The notes beneath the pieces were generated by a model. It saw only the letters and a list, made by a program, of their open reading frames with translations. It searched no databases and was not told the origin of the DNA. A program made the position numbers and the translations under genes. DNA of 64,000 bases, taken from contig NZ_MIJZ01000012.1 in NCBI RefSeq assembly GCF_001730285.1, forward strand, positions 310,001 to 374,000, read 5' to 3'. The stretch is from Enterococcus ureasiticus. Its GTDB lineage: Bacteria > Bacillota > Bacilli > Lactobacillales > Enterococcaceae. Below are positions 19,216-27,002 of the stretch, in pieces; within the stretch, counting starts at the first letter, position 1; every line of letters starts with the position of its first letter.

Positions 19216-19595
19216 GTTGTTTCTCCTTTGTAAAAAATATTTTCGTCGTTTGTTTATCGACTTTGCATACTTTAACATCTAAAAATATTTCATAGGTGAA
19301 CATACAGTGACAATTCGTTACGAGTATTTTCGTTGCGTAACAGTCTGTAAAAAACAAGCAGCAAAACACCTGTTCCCACTGGATTTATGTTTGATTTTAA
19401 GAATGGAAAAAAACATGATTTTTTCTGAAATTTTCAATCATTCAAATTAATAACGAATGTAATGTTACAAAAATCTAGAATTGTTACAGATTTTCTACCT
19501 AATTTTTCATTGAATAATGTACTTTTCTAGGAGAATCTATGTATTTTCAAAAGATAAAATCCAGCAATCTGAGCTATTTTGCCCCATTTATTAAC
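19216..19595. other. Spacer upstream of the LysM gene
   Basis: No credible reading frame. It holds the presumed promoter of the LysM gene, which I could not place with confidence, and several TGTTAC/TGTAAC hexamers (19300-19490) that recall WalR half-sites but without the usual 5-base spacing. Confidence 0.4.
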
Positions 19596-19596
19596 A

Positions 19597-19634
19597 AAAA
19601 AAACAGAAACACTTATAGTTTCCTAGTGTTTCTG
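19597..19634 (-). terminator. Terminator of the autolysin operon
   Basis: CAGAAACACT pairs with AGTGTTTCTG and on the minus strand is followed by eight T residues, 17 bases after the stop of the last operon gene. Confidence 0.85.
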
Positions 19635-19650
19635 CTGTCTTTATTAATGA

Positions 19651-20907
19651 TTATACATTGTGTTCTCTTTGTTCAATCACTGATTCCAATAGTCTGTTTT
19701 CAGTTTGAATGATATCAAAAAAGGCACTGATTTTCTCTAATTGTTCATAATCGATTTGATATAATTTTACTCTAGGTTTCAAAAACAGGAACCCAGGACG
19801 AATTTTAACTCGTTCATTAATTAAATGACATTGCTCCATCATTGATCGTAAATCCATTTCTGAGACACTATTTTTAATATTCTCAATACGCGCTCGTTCA
19901 TAGGTCCATTGATCTTTTGTTACGGTCATTTTTTCAGTGGTTGTTACTAATTGCCGATTCAACCGCCATGATTGTTCAATAAACTTCGCCTTTTTATACA
20001 AATCATCATACTGAATTAAATCAATACGCACAGGTTTATACCAGTCTTCTTCGTCAATTGACGTTTTCTGATACTTCTTGAACCGTTTTAAGCCACTAAC
20101 GAGTAAGCTGTTTTCTATGGCGAGCAGCTCGTGCTCCAATTTTTCTTTTGCTACCCGCACACGTTCCTTTGACGCTTTCTCTCGCTTTAAACTTTCTTTT
20201 AAGAAAAGGACTTCGCTTTCTTCTGAGCGAACAATATCCAATATCTCAATTTCATCTTTTGGCTCAATTTCAAGTCTTTCCTCATCTTCAGGTTCTTCTT
20301 CATCTAATTCAGTTTCTTCTTCATCTAAAAATGAGCGAGTAAATTCTGCTTTTTTTTCAATATTTTCTTCTATAGATACTTCTACTGGAAAACTTAGTGT
20401 TTCACCAGAAAAAGGTACATTTTCTTCTTCCTGAAAAACAGAAAGAAGTTTTGCCTCTAGAATACTGCTGACAGACTCGCCTTTTGAATAACCCATCTGT
20501 TCCAAGCTAGCTGAAACGATAAATTGAATCGGCTCATCTTCTTCCTCAGAACTAAAAGAAACAGGAATCAATTCACAGAAATATGTACTAAAAATACCAT
20601 CGACTTCTTCGACTATTTTGGTCCAAACAAATTGTGGGAAAAGCTCTTCTAATTCTTCCAATAGAACATCCCAATTTAATTGAGCCTGAAAAAACTGAAT
20701 TTCCACATGCTTTTTGATAGGCGAAGAAATAACTTTTCGGGAAATTTCATCATTCTCCCGAAAAGTAAGGAAATCTCCTGTTGAGCGTTCATAGAGTGTT
20801 TCACACGCCTCAACGATTTCTTCCGCGTTATCTTTTTGGTAGAGAACGGTCCCCAGTGTGAATGGGATTGCTTGTTGATGAAAAAAAACATCGAAATAAT
20901 CATTCAT
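19651..20907 (-). CDS. Acidic coiled-coil protein of unknown function (418 aa)
   Basis: Not recognised. The N-terminal half (about 1-150) looks globular. A very acidic stretch (residues about 195-225, rich in Glu and Asp, for example DEEETELDEEEPEDEE) is followed by a charged coiled coil (about 230-290, KRERASKERVRVAKEKLEHELL-like) and a helical C-terminal domain. There is no signal or membrane segment, so it is probably cytoplasmic. It starts 24 bases after the GH73 autolysin stop and is the last gene of the three-gene operon, which suggests a cell-envelope role. Confidence 0.75.
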   Translation of the reverse strand: MNDYFDVFFHQQAIPFTLGTVLYQKDNAEEIVEACETLYERSTGDFLTFRENDEISRKVISSPIKKHVEIQFFQAQLNWDVLLEELEELFPQFVWTKIVEEVDGIFSTYFCELIPVSFSSEEEDEPIQFIVSASLEQMGYSKGESVSSILEAKLLSVFQEEENVPFSGETLSFPVEVSIEENIEKKAEFTRSFLDEEETELDEEEPEDEERLEIEPKDEIEILDIVRSEESEVLFLKESLKREKASKERVRVAKEKLEHELLAIENSLLVSGLKRFKKYQKTSIDEEDWYKPVRIDLIQYDDLYKKAKFIEQSWRLNRQLVTTTEKMTVTKDQWTYERARIENIKNSVSEMDLRSMMEQCHLINERVKIRPGFLFLKPRVKLYQIDYEQLEKISAFFDIIQTENRLLESVIEQREHNV

Positions 20908-20931
20908 TAAACCGTTCTCCTTTCTTGTTTT

Positions 20932-22710
20932 TTATGATTGAAGATCATAAACTGGCGCTAAGATAAGCTGCTGTCCTTCAGTTAAGAAGTATTGATCTAA
21001 GTCGTTCCACTCTTTTAACGACCAAACTGAAATACCAGTCTTTTTAGAAATACTTGCTAAAGTATCTCCTTTTTTCACTTCATATGTTTCTTTTGTCTTC
21101 TTACGAGTTGCACTTACTTGATAATCTTTTGATTCTTTTTTAGTAGTTGTTTCTTTTGATGTTTTTGATTCTTGTTTGACAGTAGTTTCCTTTTTAGTCG
21201 ATGATGCTGTTTTTATTTCTTTTTTAGCGTTTGTTTGACTAGTTTCTTGATCATTAAAAGCATTAGATAATTTTTGAACCATATCCAATGAACGATCTAC
21301 AGCATCTTCTTTTGCTACAGTTGTTTCTTTGTCTTCTTGCTTAGGAACACTTAATTTTTGACCAATGAATAACATACGTCGGTCCAATTGATTTTTCTCC
21401 AGAATAGCTAGTGTAGAAATATTATATAGATCACTGATTGATTTTAGCGATTCACCTTTTTTCACGACGTGTGTAAGGTACTCGATATTTGCATCTTTTT
21501 GATCTTCTTTCTTCTCTAACTTATCAAAAGAAGTATTCAAGGTAATTTTTTTAGCTTTTTTAGTTTTCTTTTTATCTTTTAACGTATCATATTGCGTTAA
21601 GTCATAGGCATCGATCAAGCCATTCAGTTTTGAATTATAACTAGTATCGGTTGCATAACGTCCTGTTAAAAACTTCGTCGCATCTTTGTATGATTTTGTA
21701 TTATTTTTCCAGGTACCGCTATAAAATCCGCTGCTAGAATCGGTACCACCTCTAAGAAGCTTCACATAGTCACCTAAAGATTCTTTATAAGAGGGATACT
21801 TTCTAAAATTAGAGCGAATCGTAAACATACCGCCAGAGCCATTATCTTCACTGGTCAAGAAATTCGCACTTGATCCTTCATAACTACCTTTGATACCAAA
21901 TAAATTATAATTTGGCGCAGAAGCTAATGCACTATTTCCAGAAGCACTTTCCAAAATCGCCTGAGCAATCATTACTGACGCATATAAATTGTTCTCACCA
22001 GCAATCGAGCGGGCATCCTCACCAATTACTTTTACAAAACTTTTAGTTGTCAGATTGGGACTGATATGGAATACCTGATCTGATCCGCTAGCTGAACTTC
22101 CACTGGTGTTGTTTCCGGTAACCGTTCCAACTGTAGAACCAGTACTTGGTTGCGGAGTTGTTACACTCGGACGTTGTTGGATTGGACCTTGAACCGGTGG
22201 TGTTGGTCTGCTTGGTGCAGGTTTCGGTTTAGTTGGTTTTGGCTTTGGTTTCGGTTTTGACGGAGTTGTTGTTGAACTCGTCGTACTTGAGTCAGTACTG
22301 CTACTTGTTGTACTTGTCGTTGTGCCAGTCGTTGACGTACTTGTTGTTGACGTATTCGTGTCAGATGTATTTGTTGACTCTGTTGTGTCTTGTGTAGAGC
22401 TAGTTTCATCTGATGAACTGGACGATTCACTACTTGTTTCTTCAGTCGAATCAGCTGTTGAAGAAGTGGTACTATTTTCGGTAGAGGAACTAGATTCTAT
22501 GCCTTCTACTGTACTTTCTGTTGTTTCATGTTCCTTAGTTGAAGATAAAATTGCCACACTCTCGTGTTCTTCGGAACCAGAAGTTGCTTGATTGTCAATT
22601 TCTTTAGCAACGATTGGTTCAACATCGGTAACAGAAAGGACAGCACTTGAAGTAAGTAACCCTACACTTAATAATCGTAACTTTTTACTGTTTAGATTTC
22701 TTTTTTTCAT
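20932..22710 (-). CDS. Secreted GH73 N-acetylglucosaminidase with two LysM domains
   Basis: A peptidoglycan hydrolase. Signal peptide about residues 1-35, a Ser/Thr-rich linker (about 45-150) and a Pro/Lys segment (PKPKPKPTKPKP) precede the GH73 domain (about 215-370) with SVMIAQAILESASGNS (catalytic Glu about 254), NYNLFGIKG and a late ATDTSYNSKL. LysM domains lie at about 418-462 and 543-587 (YEVKKGDTLASISKKTG). It resembles AtlA-type autolysins but is only 592 residues. Cotranscribed between two acidic coiled-coil genes (18 and 24 base gaps). Confidence 0.93.
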   Translation of the reverse strand: MKKRNLNSKKLRLLSVGLLTSSAVLSVTDVEPIVAKEIDNQATSGSEEHESVAILSSTKEHETTESTVEGIESSSSTENSTTSSTADSTEETSSESSSSSDETSSTQDTTESTNTSDTNTSTTSTSTTGTTTSTTSSSTDSSTTSSTTTPSKPKPKPKPTKPKPAPSRPTPPVQGPIQQRPSVTTPQPSTGSTVGTVTGNNTSGSSASGSDQVFHISPNLTTKSFVKVIGEDARSIAGENNLYASVMIAQAILESASGNSALASAPNYNLFGIKGSYEGSSANFLTSEDNGSGGMFTIRSNFRKYPSYKESLGDYVKLLRGGTDSSSGFYSGTWKNNTKSYKDATKFLTGRYATDTSYNSKLNGLIDAYDLTQYDTLKDKKKTKKAKKITLNTSFDKLEKKEDQKDANIEYLTHVVKKGESLKSISDLYNISTLAILEKNQLDRRMLFIGQKLSVPKQEDKETTVAKEDAVDRSLDMVQKLSNAFNDQETSQTNAKKEIKTASSTKKETTVKQESKTSKETTTKKESKDYQVSATRKKTKETYEVKKGDTLASISKKTGISVWSLKEWNDLDQYFLTEGQQLILAPVYDLQS

Positions 22711-22728
22711 TTTGTGTCCTCTCCTTCA

Positions 22729-23850
22729 TTATTGATACGGATCGTCTTTCACCAAGTTGATGATTTGGTTGAATGCTTGTTCTGATTCTTCTTTAACATC
22801 TTTGATGCGTTTGTAATAGTTTTGGTATTCTTGTTCTGCGCGTTCTAAGCGTTTTAAAACTCCAGCTTTTTTCTTAGTCTCTTCATTGATAAGCTGTGCA
22901 CGTTGATTTGCTTGATTGATGATTTCTTTTGCTTGTCTCTTGGCATCCAATAAAACTTCGCCAATGTCTTCTTTAGATAATTGTTGATCAACATCCATCG
23001 TTTTTTGAGCAAGTTGACGTTTTGTCATTTCTAGCTCTTGACGAACTTTCGCTAATTCTTCATAGGCACCTGTATCTGTTGGTGTATCTGATGCCATGAT
23101 CACGATACGATCTTCTGAAAGTTTATCGATTTCTTCTTGTTTTGCTAGAAGCTCTTGTTCGTACTGTCTGATTTTATTTGCAAAGCGTTCTGCTTTTTTA
23201 CGGTTTAAGTCAGTTTCATCGATTTGACGATTACTTTCACGTAGTAAGCTATTGTATTTACTTTTTACTTGTTCCAGTTCTGCCATACGAGCATCATAAT
23301 CTTTTGGTACAGCTTGTACCATTGACAATTCATTTTCCAATGATTCACTTGTTTGACGTGCAGCTTCTACTTCATTTTGTAATTGAGAATTTTCTCTCTT
23401 ACTCTTACGTAGCTCTACTTTTAGCTCTCGAAGTTGGCTTTGAAGCTGTTCATTTTCTTCTTGAAGTTCTTCTAATTCGTCATCATCGATCACTTCGTTG
23501 ACTGGCGGTCTCTTTTTCTTTGGTTTAGGCTTTCTAGGTACTGGAGCCTGCTTTTTCTTTTTCATTGAGAATAATGAGCGAGCTTCTTCTTCATCGTCAT
23601 CATCGTCATCATAATCTTCATCATCATCGTCGTAGTCTTCATCATCGTCATCATCGTCGTCGTAGTCTTCGTCGTCATCATAATCATCATCGTCGTAGTC
23701 TTCGTCGTCATCATAATCATCATCGTCGTAGTCTTCGTCGTCATAATCTTCATCATCATCATATTCATCGTCGTCGTAATCTTCGTCATCATATTCATCG
23801 TAATCTTCATATTTTTTTCTTTTTTTACCTTTGCCAAAAATTTTTAGCAT
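22729..23850 (-). CDS. Asp/Tyr-repeat coiled-coil protein, DivIVA-like C-terminus
   Basis: The first gene of the autolysin operon, 373 residues. A basic start (MLKIFGKGKKRKKYEDY) leads into an almost pure Asp/Tyr/Glu tract (about 15-92, units such as DEDYDDDDYDD), a basic proline linker (about 97-116) and a long coiled coil (about 122-345). The late segment VLLDAKRQAKEIINQANQRA resembles DivIVA/GpsB-type C-terminal coils. There is no signal or membrane helix. It may be a cytoplasmic scaffold that couples to wall hydrolysis; this is inferred from the operon and not shown. Confidence 0.8.
   Translation of the reverse strand: MLKIFGKGKKRKKYEDYDEYDDEDYDDDEYDDDEDYDDEDYDDDDYDDDEDYDDDDYDDDEDYDDDDDDDEDYDDDDEDYDDDDDDEEEARSLFSMKKKKQAPVPRKPKPKKKRPPVNEVIDDDELEELQEENEQLQSQLRELKVELRKSKRENSQLQNEVEAARQTSESLENELSMVQAVPKDYDARMAELEQVKSKYNSLLRESNRQIDETDLNRKKAERFANKIRQYEQELLAKQEEIDKLSEDRIVIMASDTPTDTGAYEELAKVRQELEMTKRQLAQKTMDVDQQLSKEDIGEVLLDAKRQAKEIINQANQRAQLINEETKKKAGVLKRLERAEQEYQNYYKRIKDVKEESEQAFNQIINLVKDDPYQ
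23585..23810. repeat. Degenerate GAY/TAY triplet repeat inside the coding region
   Basis: On the plus strand this is an almost continuous run of TCATC/TCGTC/GTAGTC units (for example GTCGTAGTCTTCGTCGTC) encoding the Asp/Tyr tract. It is prone to slippage in multiples of three, so tract length probably differs between strains. Confidence 0.85.
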
Positions 23851-23919
23851 ATGCTCACTTCCTTCTACAAAAATGGGGCTATCTCTTATTTTATTGATTA
23901 TTTTTCTAAACGTGCTAAT

Positions 23920-23949
23920 TAAATACTAAGTAATTTATGTGTTTGTCTA
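23920..23949 (-). promoter_or_regulatory. Candidate promoter of the autolysin operon
   Basis: TAGACA (23949-23944), 18 bases, TATTTA (23925-23920) on the minus strand, about 70 bases before the first gene. TGTAAC-TATAG-TGACAC at 23954-23970 is a weak WalR-like direct repeat. Confidence 0.4.
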
Positions 23950-24782
23950 TATATGTAACTATAGTGACACGTGCAGTAAACTTTTTATTGTAAAAATAAT
24001 CAACTTCACTACTAAGTGTGTTTTTCAGTAACTGTCAATACACCTCACTCAGCTAAACATGCTCATCATATATCGCTATTATACGTTTGATAAAAAACGA
24101 TACTCCAAAACCTTAAAAAAACGTGCCTACCTCTTTCTATTTTATCAGAAAAAGCTCAAACAAACAAACTGAAAGAGCAGTTTATTTTCATTTTAGCGAA
24201 CCTAAAATTACTGTCTAGTCTATTATTTTAAAAAAACACATTTATAAAAAAGGAAATAATGTTTTTTTATTATAAACATAACCAAAAATCGTCATTATTT
24301 TTTGTTTCATGATATAAAAACAAATAGATTCAATCCATCATATATGTATAATTGATTAAACAACTAAATAATCATTTCGCCTTCCCTATCGTGAAAAAAC
24401 GCCCTTATTATATACAAAAATCAATCAAAACCAATAATTGAATACAACAAAAAATGTATGTTTTTTAAAAAAAATAAAAATATCCTATTATTAAAAATAC
24501 CGTTCCCAAATATTAAAAATAATATTATTCATTTTTAATAAATTAAAACCCTCTATTTATTTGTTATTAATTTAATTATAAAAGAGCAATTGTATTAGAT
24601 GATTTTTTTCATCGTTCACTGTTTTTTCACATAAAACCTTGGAAATATTCACAGTTTACAAGTTCATTTTTAACTAAACTATCCGTATGAAGCATTTTAA
24701 TAATAAATCATTGATGGCAATAATTGGATTTACCGTTTAAAAGCCACTTTTCAATCACAACAATTCAATCTAGTATAAAAAA
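23950..24782. other. AT-rich gene-free spacer
   Basis: More than 800 bases without a credible reading frame on either strand. It is very AT-rich with long A and T runs. I see no tRNA, hairpin or repeat of note apart from the terminator at its right end. An untranslated leader or small RNA cannot be excluded. Confidence 0.5.
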
Positions 24783-24819
24783 TGATTGGAATACGACTCT
24801 GTGAGTCATATCCCAATCA
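24783..24819 (-). terminator. Terminator of the P-type ATPase gene (repeat family)
   Basis: TGATTGGGATATGACTC pairs with GAGTCGTATTCCAATCA on the minus strand and is followed by TTTTTT. Stem and flank resemble the element at 18508-18542. Confidence 0.85.
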
Positions 24820-24866
24820 AATGGATCTTGATAACCAGCTGACGATAAATCAATTTCTTCATTTTT

Positions 24867-26819
24867 CTATTCTTTCGATGGAAGCAATAAGCGTAGCCCG
24901 TTCAAAATAACTAGCAAGGTACTACCTTCATGCGCAATAACACCAATCGTGATATCCATTTTTCCAAGAATATTCAAGGTGATCAATAGAACTACGATAA
25001 ACATTGAAAAGATGATGTTTTGCCAAACAACTCGATCCAAACGTTTAGAAATTTTATGAGCATAACTGAATTTAGTCAAATCATTTTGCATCAATACCGC
25101 ATCCGCTACATCGATTGCGATATCTGTACCATCTCCCATCGCTACACCAATATCTGCTGTTACTAACGCTGGTGCATCGTTGACACCATCACCTAGCATC
25201 GCTACATTGCCAAAACGAACTTGTTGGTCTTTGATGATCGCGGCTTTATTTTCTGGTAAGACATTCCCAACAACTTCGTCGATTCCAATTTGACGTCCAA
25301 CTGCTTGTCCTGTTAATTCCGCATCGCCAGTGATCATTGTTGTGTGGATACCTTGTGATTTCAGATAACTGATCACGTTCTTTGCATTTTCATTTGGTAC
25401 ATCCATCATCGCAATCAAACCGATTACTTCATTATTTTTAGCAAAATAAACAACGGTTTTACCTTCTTTTGCGTATTGTTCATTATGAGCATTGATTTGG
25501 GTATTCACTAGACCAAAAATTTCTGGTTTACCGATTTGATAAGTATCACCAAGATATTCTGTCACTAGCCCTTTACCAATTTCATTTTCCACTGTTAATG
25601 TCAATTCTGTTGTAGCATTAAATTTGGCCAAGATTGCATTAGCTAAAGGATGATTAGCTGTTTTTTCCATTGCAACAATTAAATCGATACACGTTTGCTC
25701 CGTTAATTGTGCTGTATCGGTCAAGAAATAAAAATCTGTTACGGATGGTTTGCCTTTCGTCAATGTTCCCGTTTTATCAAAAGCGACTGATTTGATCGTT
25801 GCCAAGTTGGCTAGATAAGAGCCACCTTTAAATAAAACACCTCTTTTCGCTAAATTGGAGATTCCTGATAACGTTGCTGGTACAGCACTAGCTGCCAGTG
25901 CACACGGTGATGCTGAAATCAAAAATACCATCCCGCGATAAAAACTCTCATCCCATGACCAATTAAATAAAAACGGACCCACTGCAATAAAAATCGGTAC
26001 TACAATTAAAACGATCGTCACATAATAAGGTTCTAATTTTTGAATCTTAGTTGCCGTTTTGGATAAGTTCGATTGCGATTGATTAACTAATTGAAGAATT
26101 TTGGCAAACACTGTATCATCGCTGTCTTTCGTAACTTCCATCGTAAATGTACCGCTGCCGTTTATGGTACTACCAAATACTTCGTCACCAACTGTTTTTT
26201 CTCTAGGGATACTTTCACCATTGATAGACGATTCATCGATTGAAGTCCTTCCCGATAGAATAATGCCATCTGTCGCAATTTGGTCACCATTTAATACTTG
26301 TAATTTGTCACCGATCTTTAGAGTAGCCACGTCAACTGTCTTCACGCTGCCATCAGCTTGGATCAGGCGAGCTTCTGTTGGGTTCATTTTAAGTAGATTG
26401 GTAATTTCTCTTTTACTGCGGGCTTCTGCATACTCTTCAAGAAAATGTGCTGCTGCAAAAATGATAATCAGTAATGCTCCTTCTTCATAATTTCCGATGA
26501 TCGTTGCACCAAATGCGGCTAAGGTCATCAAAATATGGACATTCGGTACAAACTTTCTTTGCTCTTTTGATTCACTGATCGTATCTTCAATACCCTCTAT
26601 AATGATGTGATAACCAGATAGTAACATCGCACTGACAAAGAGAATATTCTGTAATAAAGAGCCTTCATTAATGAAGAATGCCCCAATAAAAATAGCTAAT
26701 CCTGTAAAAAATAAAATAACTGGGGATTTTCCATGGCTATGATCGTGTCCATGACTACTGTCATGGTCATGTCCTTTTTCATTTGAGCAATTGTGATTGT
26801 GTGCTTTTGTTGTTTCCAT
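24867..26819 (-). CDS. P1B-4-type heavy-metal ATPase (ZosA/PfeT/FrvA-like)
   Basis: Exports a transition metal at the expense of ATP. The N-terminus is His-rich (KGHDHDSSHGHDHSHG) and lacks an HMA domain. The membrane metal motif is SPC (FLISASPCALA, about 304), not CPC. Other motifs are DKTGTLTKG (phospho-Asp about 347), HPLA and MLGDGVNDAPAL (about 545). The last helices carry HEGSTLLVILNGLRLL, typical of subgroup P1B-4, whose members move Fe(II), Co(II) or Zn(II). I use ATG 26819 (AGGAGGAAGAG upstream), because the longer frame from 26891 would overlap the operators. Confidence 0.92.
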   Translation of the reverse strand: METTKAHNHNCSNEKGHDHDSSHGHDHSHGKSPVILFFTGLAIFIGAFFINEGSLLQNILFVSAMLLSGYHIIIEGIEDTISESKEQRKFVPNVHILMTLAAFGATIIGNYEEGALLIIIFAAAHFLEEYAEARSKREITNLLKMNPTEARLIQADGSVKTVDVATLKIGDKLQVLNGDQIATDGIILSGRTSIDESSINGESIPREKTVGDEVFGSTINGSGTFTMEVTKDSDDTVFAKILQLVNQSQSNLSKTATKIQKLEPYYVTIVLIVVPIFIAVGPFLFNWSWDESFYRGMVFLISASPCALAASAVPATLSGISNLAKRGVLFKGGSYLANLATIKSVAFDKTGTLTKGKPSVTDFYFLTDTAQLTEQTCIDLIVAMEKTANHPLANAILAKFNATTELTLTVENEIGKGLVTEYLGDTYQIGKPEIFGLVNTQINAHNEQYAKEGKTVVYFAKNNEVIGLIAMMDVPNENAKNVISYLKSQGIHTTMITGDAELTGQAVGRQIGIDEVVGNVLPENKAAIIKDQQVRFGNVAMLGDGVNDAPALVTADIGVAMGDGTDIAIDVADAVLMQNDLTKFSYAHKISKRLDRVVWQNIIFSMFIVVLLITLNILGKMDITIGVIAHEGSTLLVILNGLRLLLPSKE

Positions 26820-26876
26820 TTTACTCTTCCTCCTTTTTGGTTGCTTTCTGAAAAAATACATCTTATTTCTTTCAAA

Positions 26877-26890
26877 TGAATATTCGTTCA
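26877..26890 (-). promoter_or_regulatory. SmtB/ArsR-like operator box 2
   Basis: TGAACGAATATTCA on the minus strand, between the promoter and the gene start. It matches the ArsR/SmtB 12-2-12 core type (TGAACN4TTCA-like) and repeats box 1 with one change. Confidence 0.5.
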
Positions 26891-26904
26891 TATATCATAA
26901 ACCT

Positions 26905-26934
26905 ATAATACATGAATAATCGTTCATGTGTCAA
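26905..26934 (-). promoter_or_regulatory. Promoter of the metal ATPase with operator box 1 in the spacer
   Basis: TTGACA (26934-26929), 18 bases, TATTAT (26910-26905). The spacer is almost exactly the box TGAACGATTATTCA (26926-26913), extended to ACATGAA/TTCATGT arms. A metal-sensing repressor bound here would shut the promoter. Confidence 0.75.
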
Positions 26935-26958
26935 GTGAAAAATAATTCTTTTTTTCAC

Positions 26959-26996
26959 AAAAAAACTAGAGCAAGGTTTTTACACTTTGCTCTAGC
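26959..26996 (-). terminator. Terminator of the OppA-like gene
   Basis: CTAGAGCAAAG pairs with CTTTGCTCTAG across a short loop; seven T residues follow on the minus strand. Confidence 0.85.
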
Positions 26997-27002
26997 TTTT
27001 AA

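Noticed and set aside
19300-19490. WalR boxes before the LysM gene
   Set aside because: TGTTAC/TGTAAC hexamers are present but never with the required 5-base spacing on one strand.
22161-22591. Gln/Arg-rich and Val/Ser-rich frames inside the autolysin gene
   Set aside because: Out-of-frame readings of the Ser/Thr and Pro/Lys linker; codon pattern and homology belong to the autolysin.
23585-23837. Repeat blocks resembling a CRISPR array, and His/Met/Arg-rich frames on both strands
   Set aside because: The blocks are triplet repeats encoding the Asp/Tyr tract on the minus strand in a clearly real gene; spacing is not that of repeats and unique spacers.
24240-24320. Tiny frame with a GGAA site in the AT-rich spacer
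   Set aside because: Only about 15 codons, no conserved character; could arise by chance.
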